From the NCBI RefSeq assembly GCF_007954265.1, contig NZ_VOLS01000037.1, positions 1-42,364 of the forward strand: DNA of 42,364 nucleotides, written 5' to 3'. Each line of letters begins with the position of its first letter. Position 1 is the stretch's first letter. The DNA is from Colwellia sp. C1TZA3. GTDB lineage: Bacteria; Pseudomonadota; Gammaproteobacteria; Enterobacterales; Alteromonadaceae. The notes beneath the pieces were generated by a model. The model saw only the letters and a program-made list of their open reading frames with translations. It searched no databases and was not told the origin of the DNA. Shown here in pieces: positions 1-7,150 of this stretch. The translations under genes and the position numbers were made by a program.

Positions 1-196
1 ACCCGCTTATTCACCTGAATTAAATCCAATTGAACAGGTATGGCAGTGGTTAAGACAGAATGAGTTAGCGAATAAATGTTTTAAGGATTATGACGATATT
101 GTTGAATCTTGTAGTAATGCATGGAACGGCTTCATAAGTGATATAAAAAGGGTGAAAGATATATGCTTTAGAGACTGGCTAAATTTGAGTGGTTAA
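1..196 (+). pseudogene. IS630-family transposase, C-terminal fragment cut by the window edge
   Basis: Reading from base 2 gives an open frame to the TAA at 194-196. It begins PAYSPELNPIEQVWQW, the hallmark of the last catalytic block of IS630/Tc1-type DDE transposases, where the Glu of PIE is the third acidic residue. About 64 residues are visible; the rest lies outside the window, so it cannot be said whether the full gene is intact. The DNA after the stop (198-212, TTAATGTAATTGGTA) matches the right end of the small element inside the usp pseudogene at 11576-11732, so it is probably the terminal inverted repeat of this IS. Confidence 0.8.
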
Positions 197-213
197 TTAA
201 TGTAATTGGTATA
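194..213. mobile_element. Right end of the IS630-type element
   Basis: The bases just after the transposase stop read TTAATGTAATTGGTATA. The same string (CTTAATGTAATTGGTA) ends the miniature element at 11732. Its reverse complement, TACCAATTACATTAAG, is close to that element's left end (TACCAGTTCCATTAAG). IS630 elements insert at TA, which agrees with the TA at 212-213. The exact outer base cannot be fixed without the left end. Confidence 0.6.
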
Positions 214-366
214 AGTCAGCATTAACACAAATTATTTAGTCTATATTTACTAAAAGCTTTTTTATATACTTAAGCACTTCAGTAATAGCCCTATGTTGTT
301 AAATAAGCACAAGTGATAAAATTAAAACGTTGCAATGTAAAAACCTGAGTATAAATTATTGTTAAA

Positions 367-405
367 TTGACAATATCCTTGTCATCGCCCTGCTATTATT
401 ATAAT
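367..405 (+). promoter_or_regulatory. Putative promoter and dyad operator of the nhaR-like gene
   Basis: A perfect TATAAT lies at 400-405. Upstream is a perfect 6-bp inverted repeat, TGACAA (368-373), five bases, TTGTCA (379-384). Its right arm could serve as a -35 box with a short 15-base spacer. An interrupted dyad of this size upstream of a LysR-type gene is the usual form of an autoregulatory site. The assignment to this protein is inference. Confidence 0.4.
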
Positions 406-437
406 TTTAGCGATTAAAGCCTTAAGGTATTTTACTT

Positions 438-1343
438 TTGTCTGAGTTCATTAACTATAAACATTTGCGTTACTTCTGGGCTGTAGCACACGAAGGCAGT
501 ATAGCTAAGGCAAGTAAACGCTTACATATAACACCTCATACCATTAGCGGACAACTCTCACTATTAGAAGCTAGTATGGGCTGTGCGTTATTTGAAAAAC
601 AGGGCAGAAACTTGGTGTTAACCGAGCCGGGTAGAACCGCGCTAAAATACGCTGATGAAATTTTCAAATTAGGCCATGAACTCGGTGGTGTAATGCGAAA
701 TTCTGCTTTATGTAACCAGACTGAGTTTATGGTCGGTGTCGCCAGTTCACTACCTAAAACTATTGTCTGTAAAATTATTGAACCCGCACTGCTAATATCT
801 GGTGGCCTCAATTTGATAAGTACAGAAGGCCCTGTTTTAGGTTTATTGGCTGACCTATCTATGCACAAATTAGACATGGTTATCAGTGATGCACCCACTA
901 ATAATACCCTAGGAACTAGCCTTTTCAATCATTACCTTGGTGAGTCTGGCTTAACGTTTTTTGGCGTTGCTGAATTACAAAAAAGTTTAGCAGCAAACTT
1001 TCCAAAATCTCTACACCACGCGCCGATGCTATTACCCACAGCACAATTTGGCATCAGACAGTTATTTGATCAGTGGATACATAAGCAGAAAATATTTCCT
1101 AATGTTGTGGGCCAGTTTGATGACAGTGCTTTAATCAAGTCATTCGGCCAACGAGGTCTTGGTGTTTTTTTTATGCCTACAGCAATCGCCGATGAGGTCT
1201 GTCAGAACTTTGGTGTGGAAGTTATTGGCCAAACTGATGAGGTAAAACATAGGTTTTATGCTATTTCAGCCGAGCGTAAAGTCAGTCACCCTGCCGTTTT
1301 AGCTATTTGTAAAACGGCAAGAACCTGTATCTTCCGTGATTAA
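438..1343 (+). CDS. nhaR: LysR-family transcriptional regulator, NhaR-like
   Basis: A 301-residue LysR-type regulator. Residues 5-65 form the winged helix-turn-helix (INYKHLRYFWAVAHEGSIAKASKRL, then ITPHTISGQLSLLE), followed by the substrate-binding fold. The pattern of N-Y-x-HL-x-YFW-x-V, the early TP-x-TISGQ recognition helix and the LFEKQGRNLVLTEPG wing match NhaR, the activator of the NhaA sodium/proton antiporter in enterobacteria. The start is a TTG at 438 with AAGG at 424-427; no in-frame ATG precedes the HTH. No nhaA is adjacent. The nearest downstream genes are a sodium/proton antiporter of another family (Mrp), 1.8 kb away beyond a repeat array, so a regulatory link to Mrp is only a suggestion. 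It may control a distant target instead. Confidence 0.75.
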   Translation: MSEFINYKHLRYFWAVAHEGSIAKASKRLHITPHTISGQLSLLEASMGCALFEKQGRNLVLTEPGRTALKYADEIFKLGHELGGVMRNSALCNQTEFMVGVASSLPKTIVCKIIEPALLISGGLNLISTEGPVLGLLADLSMHKLDMVISDAPTNNTLGTSLFNHYLGESGLTFFGVAELQKSLAANFPKSLHHAPMLLPTAQFGIRQLFDQWIHKQKIFPNVVGQFDDSALIKSFGQRGLGVFFMPTAIADEVCQNFGVEVIGQTDEVKHRFYAISAERKVSHPAVLAICKTARTCIFRD

Positions 1344-1493
1344 GCGACTCTAGGATCTAAAGTGTTTGAATTAGTGGAGAATAAGTCTGATAATGTCGGC
1401 ATAGCGCTTGTGTTTGGCTCGTTTGTTTTTTGTGGTGATTAACATATTACCAGATATCAAGCGCTTACTCCTCAAACTTGTGGGGATTCCTCA

Positions 1494-2800
1494 GACTAAA
1501 GTCCAACCTACATCAGGCCTACGGATGATCATGCAGCGTTAAATTTTTTTGTGAGCTGTTGTAAATCTTTTGTAGGTCGGACTTCAGTCCGTCAAGCGTA
1601 TAGCCAGATAATTAACCCGATGAGTCAAAAAAATCTACAGCGCTCTATTATGTTTGTCATTCACCAAATACACCAAAACTAGTTAAATTTCATTTAACCT
1701 GATGGACTAAAGTCCAACCTACATCAGGCCTACGGATGATCATGCAGCGTTAAATTTTTTTGTGAGCTGTTGTAAATCTTTTGTAGGTCGGACTTCAGTC
1801 CGTCAAGCGTATAGCCAGATAATTAACCCGATGGGTCAAAAAAATCTACAGCGCTCTATTATGTTTGTCATTCCCCAAATACACCAAAACTAGTTAAATT
1901 TCATTTAACCTGATGGACTAAAGTCCAACCTACATCAGGCCTACGGATGATTAATACGATAGTGGCAACAAGTTTTTGTAGGTCGGACTTCAGTCCGTCA
2001 AGCGTCTAGCCAGATAATTAAACCGATGGGTCAAAAAAATCTACAGCGCTCTATTATGTTTTTCATTCACCAAGTACACCAAAACTAGTTAAATTTCATT
2101 TAACCTGATGGACTAAAGTCCAACCTACATCAGGCCTACGGGTGATTAATACGATAGTGGCAACAAGTTTTTGTAGGTCAGACTTCAGTCCGTCAAGCGT
2201 CTAGCCAGATAATGAACCCGATGGGTCAAAAAAATCTACAGCGCTCTATTATGTTTGTCATTCACCAAGTACACCAAAACTAGTTAAATTTTATTTAACC
2301 TGATGGACTAAAGTCCAACCTACATCAGGCCTACGGATGATTAATACGATAGTGGCAACAAGTTTTTGTAGGTCGGACTTCAGTCCGTCAAGCGTCTAGC
2401 CAGATAATTAAACCGATGGGTCAAAAAAATCTACAGCGCTCTATTATGTTTTTCATTCACCAAGTACACCAAAACTAGTTAAATTTCATTTAACCTGATG
2501 GACTAAAGTCCAACCCACATCAGGCCTACGAGTGATTAATACGATAGTGGCAACAAGTCTTTTGTAGGTCGGACTTCAGTCCGTCAAGCGTCTAGCCAGA
2601 TAATGAACCCGATGGGTCAAAAAAAATCTACAGCGCTCTATTATGTTTGTCATTCCCCAAATACGCCAAAACTAGTTAAGTTTCATTTAACCTGATGGAC
2701 TAAAGTCCAACCTAAATCAGGCCTACGGGTGATCATGCAGCGTTAAATTTTTTTGTGAGCTGTTGTAAATCTTTTGTAGGTCGGACTTCAGTCCGTCAAG
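1494..2800. repeat. REP/BIME tandem array A, seven units
   Basis: This 1.8-kb stretch between nhaR and the Mrp operon holds no gene. It is filled by near-identical tandem units. The string GACTAAAGTCC recurs at 1494, 1705, 1916, 2111, 2306, 2501 and 2698, giving unit lengths 211, 211, 195, 195, 195 and 197. Each unit holds an inverted T-type hairpin (TGGACT-AA-AGTCCA then CCTAC) and a direct C-type hairpin (GTAGGT then CGGACT-TC-AGTCCG). Long and short units differ in the piece between the two hairpins: GATCATGCAGCG-type in the 211 form, GATTAATACGATAG-type in the 195 form. A GTTAAAT-TTC-ATTTAAC hairpin precedes all T-type hairpins but the first. Confidence 0.9.
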
Positions 2801-3137
2801 CCTATAGCATAACTTGATGTAAAAAAACCTACCAGAAAAAGCAAACTCACAGTTGTTACTTTTAGCTGATAGCTGATAACTATTTTACTAACGGCTGCCT
2901 CTTAAAGCCTCAATGCTTCACTGCTTCACTGCTTCACTGCTTCACAAATCCAATTTTATCGGTAAATCCGATTTAACATATCGTTTTATTCGACTTTTTA
3001 TTTTCTCTCTTCTGGTTAAAACTGCAATTTTACAAATAGATCTAAAATAAACGCTACATTAACTTTATATCAACCTATTATAAACTTTAGCCTAACTTTT
3101 TATAAAATTAATATTACCTAGACATTAAGGGGATAAA
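2801..3137. other. Intergenic region upstream of the Mrp operon
   Basis: No gene is visible. The stretch is AT-rich and holds an 8-bp tandem repeat (TGCTTCAC, four copies, 2914-2945). An AAGGGG ribosome site lies at 3127-3132. A promoter for the operon should lie near 3050-3110, where several TATA-like strings occur, but none stands out enough to call. Confidence 0.5.
2914..2945. repeat. Short tandem repeat, TGCTTCAC x4
   Basis: Four perfect consecutive copies of the 8-mer TGCTTCAC. The unit is not a multiple of three and lies in noncoding DNA, so copy number could change without affecting a protein. Confidence 0.9.
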
Positions 3138-3716
3138 ATGAAACTTTTCAAGCAAAACAATGAATTGTCGAGTTCACCATCTGCGTTCAACTTTCGCTCA
3201 GTGTTTAGCTGGAGATTTTTGATTCGGTTCACTTTATTGAGTCTATTTTGGGGCTTACTTACCGGTTGGCAGCGAAGTTCTCTGGGCGTAGGTATCGTTT
3301 TTATTGCTATGGCTAGCTTACTTAGCCTCTATTTAGCGCCACAACAACAACAACAAAAACGACATCAGTGGCTAAAAAACCCATTCAGTATTTTATCATT
3401 TTTATCTTACTTCTGTGTTCAGTCTTTGCGAGGCGGATGGTCTATCGCCAAACTGGCACTTAACCCTAAGCTAAAGCTTTCACCTGGCTTTATAAAATAT
3501 CACACTGATTTAACCAACGACTCACAAGTGTTTACCTTTATGCAGGTGCTAAGTTTATTACCCGGTACCGTAAGCGCTAGACAGAGTGCGCAAGAGCTGA
3601 CCATTCATGTGATAGATCTAAACACCTTTAATCAGGCCGAAATAGACGATTGCCAAATGCGTATTAAACAACTTTTAGGCACTAGCGTTCAACCGCTTAT
3701 TGATGGCGAAAAGTGA
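3138..3716 (+). CDS. mrpE: Mrp-type Na+/H+ antiporter subunit E
   Basis: First gene of an eight-gene antiporter operon. The 192-residue protein has the MnhE/MrpE layout: a short N-terminal tail, two or three membrane segments (about residues 25-45, 48-66 and 85-105) and a C-terminal cytoplasmic domain with VLSLLPGTVSA, the conserved SLLPGT motif of the family. MrpE is a small accessory subunit needed for assembly of the hetero-oligomeric antiporter in the inner membrane. The ATG at 3138 follows AAGGGG by five bases. The stop TGA (3714-3716) overlaps the start of the next gene, indicating translational coupling. Length fits the family. Confidence 0.92.
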   Translation: MKLFKQNNELSSSPSAFNFRSVFSWRFLIRFTLLSLFWGLLTGWQRSSLGVGIVFIAMASLLSLYLAPQQQQQKRHQWLKNPFSILSFLSYFCVQSLRGGWSIAKLALNPKLKLSPGFIKYHTDLTNDSQVFTFMQVLSLLPGTVSARQSAQELTIHVIDLNTFNQAEIDDCQMRIKQLLGTSVQPLIDGEK

Positions 3717-3973
3717 TGATGACCTTACTAGTAATTGCCAGCATAGTGTTAGCTATTTTACTGCTGTTAAGTTTGCTGTTTGTCTTGCGCGCACCAAGTT
3801 ACGCAGATTGTATTTTGACAACGCAGTTAGTGGGCACTATCGGTGTTGCTATACTGGCACTTCTGTCGGTTATTCAAGATCAGCCTTATCTGCTCGATGT
3901 CGCCTTAGTGCTTGCATTGTTAACGTCGATAACGATTGTAACCTTCACCCAACTTAGAGGTAAGTCTCAATGA
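3716..3973 (+). CDS. mrpF: Mrp-type Na+/H+ antiporter subunit F
   Basis: A small protein of about 85 residues with three hydrophobic helices. RAPSYADCILTTQLVGT is the MnhF/MrpF signature (R-x-P-x-x-x-D-R-x-x-x-x-D in most members; here the Arg of the DR pair is replaced by Cys). The reading frame is open from a GTG at 3713, but ATG at 3716 overlaps the mrpE stop as TGATG and is the more likely start. It acts as an integral-membrane accessory subunit of the antiporter. It overlaps mrpG by four bases (ATGA). Confidence 0.88.
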   Translation: MMTLLVIASIVLAILLLLSLLFVLRAPSYADCILTTQLVGTIGVAILALLSVIQDQPYLLDVALVLALLTSITIVTFTQLRGKSQ

Positions 3974-4293
3974 ATTTAGCTGATAGTTTTAGTGTCATAT
4001 TTTGCTTAGCAGGGCTATTTTTTTTCTTTGCTGGCACGGTTGGTTTAATACGATTTCCCGATGTACTCAGTCGCCTACATGCACTAACCAAGGCTGACAA
4101 TCTAGGTCTTGGGCTAATAGTGATTGGGCTATTACCACAACTATCTTCACTTACTGATGGCTTAAAGTTAGTGCTTGTTTGGGGCTTAGTTATATTCTCC
4201 AGCGCCGCTTGCAGCTATTTAATCGCCTCTCAAGTGATTAACGAGCAAGCCTTAAAAACACCAACACCACCTTCCGTTGAGGGTAAGTCATGA
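3970..4293 (+). CDS. mrpG: Mrp-type Na+/H+ antiporter subunit G
   Basis: A 107-residue three-helix membrane protein. RFPDVLSRLHALTKADNLG (about residues 28-46) is the diagnostic MnhG/MrpG motif. It lies in the antiporter operon with four-base overlaps to both neighbours. As in the family, it is a small structural subunit, not itself an antiporter. Confidence 0.93.
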   Translation: MNLADSFSVIFCLAGLFFFFAGTVGLIRFPDVLSRLHALTKADNLGLGLIVIGLLPQLSSLTDGLKLVLVWGLVIFSSAACSYLIASQVINEQALKTPTPPSVEGKS

Positions 4294-4601
4294 GCCTAGT
4301 GATGATTTTTGATGCCCTATTAATATTCAGTATGTTTACCCTTGGCTGGATGAGTATTTTTTCTCTCTCACTTTTTCGTTGTATCGTATTTTTTGTTTGC
4401 TTGGGTCTTTTAGCCGCTATTGCTTGGGGACGGCTTGGCGCCTTTGACGTAGCTATTGCCGAAGCCGCCATTGGTGCAGGTATCACCGGCGCTTTGTTGC
4501 TGGCTGCATGGAATCGAATTAGACCGCACCGCACAAAAGCAATTGAGCTCAACGTGACTAACGCTAAGACAAGCCAAAAGGATACTACAGAGCATGTTTA
4601 A
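4290..4601 (+). CDS. DUF4040 / MbhD-like antiporter subunit (MrpA C-terminal module as a separate gene)
   Basis: A 103-residue membrane protein. GAFDVAIAEAAIGAGITGALLL (about residues 50-71) is the motif of the DUF4040/MbhD domain, with the conserved acidic pair D-x-A-x-x-E. In Bacillus-type Mrp this domain is the C-terminal part of MrpA; in archaeal Mbh complexes it is the separate subunit MbhD. Here it is a stand-alone gene directly after mrpG, as in mbh operons. It overlaps the preceding gene by four bases and the next by eight. Confidence 0.85.
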   Translation: MSLVMIFDALLIFSMFTLGWMSIFSLSLFRCIVFFVCLGLLAAIAWGRLGAFDVAIAEAAIGAGITGALLLAAWNRIRPHRTKAIELNVTNAKTSQKDTTEHV

Positions 4602-5343
4602 CACATTAAATATTGAATATGACAGCCCCGCAGTCGATAAAAGTGCATTGAGTTTAATTGCCTCAGTATTAGTTGCCGGGTTTTTATTAGCAGTAACGAT
4701 AACAATAGTACTTAGCGATAAGGGCCATAACACTGGCCTAGCCCCTTTAATTACTCAAAATATCGAGCTTAGTGGTGTTACTAACCCAGTTACCGCTGTG
4801 TTACTCAATTTTCGCGCCTACGACACCTTGCTTGAAATCGCCGTACTACTGGTGGTTGTGCTGGCTATTTTACCAACGCGTGATCACCATGCGCCATTCT
4901 TTAAACGCATCGTAGTCAGTAAAAAAAATTTGGTGCTATCGGCACTGCAACGTTGGATTGCACCCGCAGTGGTCGTTTTTGCCGGTTATCTGCTTTGGGC
5001 GGGTGCGCATCAGCCTGGTGGTGCATTTCAAGCGGGCGCTTTGTTGGCCGGTGCTAGCGTGCTGATGTTTCAAAGTGATACTTATCAGGTTAACTACACA
5101 TCTCTTATGGCGCGTGTTTTGTTAGTGCTTAGTTTGGTTGTCTTTATTACCATTGGCACAGCGCTTATTTACTTTGAAGGCAGCTTACTCACTTATCCCC
5201 TAGCATTTTCTGGCCTGCTGATACTGTTAATAGAAACGTGCGCTACGGTATCAATAACCCTTGCATTAGCCTCACTTTATAGCAGCTTTATTGTTAGTGA
5301 AAATACATCAGTTACCGACAATAAACACCGGACTATAAAATGA
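4594..5343 (+). CDS. mrpB: MnhB/MrpB subunit with an MbhE-like N-terminal domain
   Basis: A 249-residue membrane protein that reads as two modules. Residues 20-95 contain TNPVTAVLLNFRAYDTLLE, typical of MbhE or the tail of MrpA. Residues 105-240 are the MnhB domain, with HQPGGAFQAGALLAGA as its signature. It therefore fuses what archaeal mbh operons encode as MbhE and MbhF. The protein is an integral-membrane subunit of the antiporter. ATG at 4594 lies within the end of the preceding gene, and its own stop overlaps the next start (ATGA). Confidence 0.85.
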   Translation: MFNTLNIEYDSPAVDKSALSLIASVLVAGFLLAVTITIVLSDKGHNTGLAPLITQNIELSGVTNPVTAVLLNFRAYDTLLEIAVLLVVVLAILPTRDHHAPFFKRIVVSKKNLVLSALQRWIAPAVVVFAGYLLWAGAHQPGGAFQAGALLAGASVLMFQSDTYQVNYTSLMARVLLVLSLVVFITIGTALIYFEGSLLTYPLAFSGLLILLIETCATVSITLALASLYSSFIVSENTSVTDNKHRTIK

Positions 5344-5636
5344 CCTCTGCATTGCTTTACGCTATAGCTGGCTTAGCACTTTTTGCTATTGGCTTTTTTG
5401 GTGTGGTGGTGGCTAGCCATGTGATGCGAAAAATACTGGCGCTCAATGTCATGGGTGTGGGTATCTTTATGTTCTTGATTGCCTGTGCTAAACGCAATCC
5501 ACTGGTGGTCGACCCATTGCCTCATGCTATGGTATTGACCGGCATTGTCATCGCCGTAGCAGGAACCGCACTCGCCCTTAATCTAATGGTGCGAATTCAT
5601 CACATTGATCAGTCTAGCCAAGAGCAAAGTAAGTGA
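5340..5636 (+). CDS. mrpC: Mrp-type Na+/H+ antiporter subunit C (NuoK-like)
   Basis: A 98-residue protein with three membrane helices, homologous to NuoK of complex I. VDPLPHAMVLTGIVIAVAGTA (about residues 59-79) is the MnhC/NuoK signature (DPLPQALVLTAIVI in most). It sits between MrpB and MrpD genes and overlaps both. It is expected to be part of the ion path joining the antiporter-like subunits to the rest of the complex. Confidence 0.93.
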   Translation: MTSALLYAIAGLALFAIGFFGVVVASHVMRKILALNVMGVGIFMFLIACAKRNPLVVDPLPHAMVLTGIVIAVAGTALALNLMVRIHHIDQSSQEQSK

Positions 5637-7150
5637 TGAATGAACTAAGCTCATCGCTGCTCTTGCCAGCCATCGTATTTTTACCGTTATTGGCAGCAAT
5701 AATAGCGTTTCTTATCGGCCGAAATCAGCTACAAGGCCGGATAAATATATGTTTTTCACTAGCGCAATTTTTGCTCGTTGTGTTAACAACGCTGCTGTTT
5801 TTACATGAACAAACTTATCAAAGTGAGCGTTATGTCATTGGTGGCTGGGGAGCACCTCTTGGCATCGATCTAATTGTTGATGGTTTTTCAATCTTGATGA
5901 TCGCACTAACAGGCTTACTAACGCTATTAATAACCCTATATAGCGCCTCATATTTTTCAGATAAATATAGCGCTAGCGAAAAAAGCTTACGTTTTTGGCC
6001 GCTGTGGTGGTTATTAATCTCAGGGCTTAATGCCTTGTTTATGTCAGCAGATGCTTTTAACATTTATGTCTGCCTAGAGATTATCGGACTCTCTGCCGCA
6101 GCCTTAGTGGCGTTGCAAGGCAGTCGCGCCGCCTTAGAAGCCGCATTGAGGTATTTGTTAGTCGGTCTATTAGGTTCACTTTTTTACTTGTTCGCCATTG
6201 CTATTCTCTATCGTAGTCACGGCACGTTAGACCTAATGCAAATAGCGGAAACAGCCAATCATAGTTTTCCTGATAAGGTCGCAATGATTTTGATCACTAT
6301 TGGACTTCTGCTCAAAATAGCTTTGTTTCCACTGCATTTTTGGTTACCACCTGCACATGCAAATGCCCCAACACCGGTCAGCGCAATACTTTCTGCACTA
6401 GTAGTTAAGGCTTCATTGTATATCTTAATAAAGTTTTGGTTTGACGTGTTGGGTGCAACCATCACCTTGGGTGCTTCTCAAATGTTAGGTGCTTTGGGCG
6501 GTGCAGGCATTATTTATGGCTCATGGTGCGCATTTCGTGCCACACAATTAAAGGTGCTTATTGCTTATTCTACGGTTGCCCAACTTGGCTACATATTTTT
6601 ATTATTTCCGTTAAGTGAATACTCAATGGGGGTTAGCTCGTTTACTGGCTCTGCATCACAGGCAGCTGTCTATTTCATTGTTGCACATGCGTGTGCAAAG
6701 GCGGCAATGTTTCTAGCGGCTGGCAATTTGATCTTAGCGCAAGGTAATGGCGAAATTGCTCAACTCAAGGGTATCGCGGTGCGCGAGCCACTGAATGTTT
6801 TAGTCTTTGCTGTCGCAGGGATCAGTCTTATTGGTTTACCGCCAAGTGCTGGTTTTATCGCAAAATGGTTACTACTGACCACGGCCATCGAAAGTGGTCA
6901 GTGGTGGTGGGTGATTGTCGTCATTATAGGAGGACTCTTAGGGGCAATGTATTTATTCAAAGTATTAAGTTTGGCTTTTTCTACAGACCCGGCAGTGGTT
7001 GAGTCGCCCACATCAAAATCGACACCGCAAGTATCGAACGTTATGACAACAGTCGCCCTAATACTTGCGCTGATCACCCTAGCGTTAGGTTTCAACGCAG
7101 AGTTTATTCTTAATATCAGCAATACGGTAAGCGAGGTAAGTGGTATATGA
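5636..7150 (+). CDS. mrpD: Mrp-type Na+/H+ antiporter subunit D (proton-translocating)
   Basis: A 504-residue polytopic protein of the proton_antipo_M family (NuoL/M/N, MrpA/D). Residues known to matter for proton transfer in this family are present: Glu148 in YVCLEIIGL (TM5), Lys227 in LLLKIALFPLHFWLP (TM7) and Lys258 in LVVKASLYIL (TM8). The ATG at 5636 overlaps the mrpC stop; the GTG at 5633 just before it is less likely. The gene overlaps the next by four bases. It acts as one of the cation/proton-conducting subunits in the inner membrane. Confidence 0.93.
   Translation: MNELSSSLLLPAIVFLPLLAAIIAFLIGRNQLQGRINICFSLAQFLLVVLTTLLFLHEQTYQSERYVIGGWGAPLGIDLIVDGFSILMIALTGLLTLLITLYSASYFSDKYSASEKSLRFWPLWWLLISGLNALFMSADAFNIYVCLEIIGLSAAALVALQGSRAALEAALRYLLVGLLGSLFYLFAIAILYRSHGTLDLMQIAETANHSFPDKVAMILITIGLLLKIALFPLHFWLPPAHANAPTPVSAILSALVVKASLYILIKFWFDVLGATITLGASQMLGALGGAGIIYGSWCAFRATQLKVLIAYSTVAQLGYIFLLFPLSEYSMGVSSFTGSASQAAVYFIVAHACAKAAMFLAAGNLILAQGNGEIAQLKGIAVREPLNVLVFAVAGISLIGLPPSAGFIAKWLLLTTAIESGQWWWVIVVIIGGLLGAMYLFKVLSLAFSTDPAVVESPTSKSTPQVSNVMTTVALILALITLALGFNAEFILNISNTVSEVSGI

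Noticed and set aside
1494-2800. Repeat array taken as a CRISPR
   Set aside because: Units are 195-211 bp, almost identical over their full length and without unique spacers; there are no cas genes.
1572-2800. REP hairpins as transcription terminators
   Set aside because: Stems are only 6 bp with tiny loops and no T-run follows the hairpin directly on either strand.
3700-3957. Reading frame overlapping mrpF
   Set aside because: It is in another frame of the mrpF sequence, gives a cysteine-rich non-family protein, and mrpF itself is clear.
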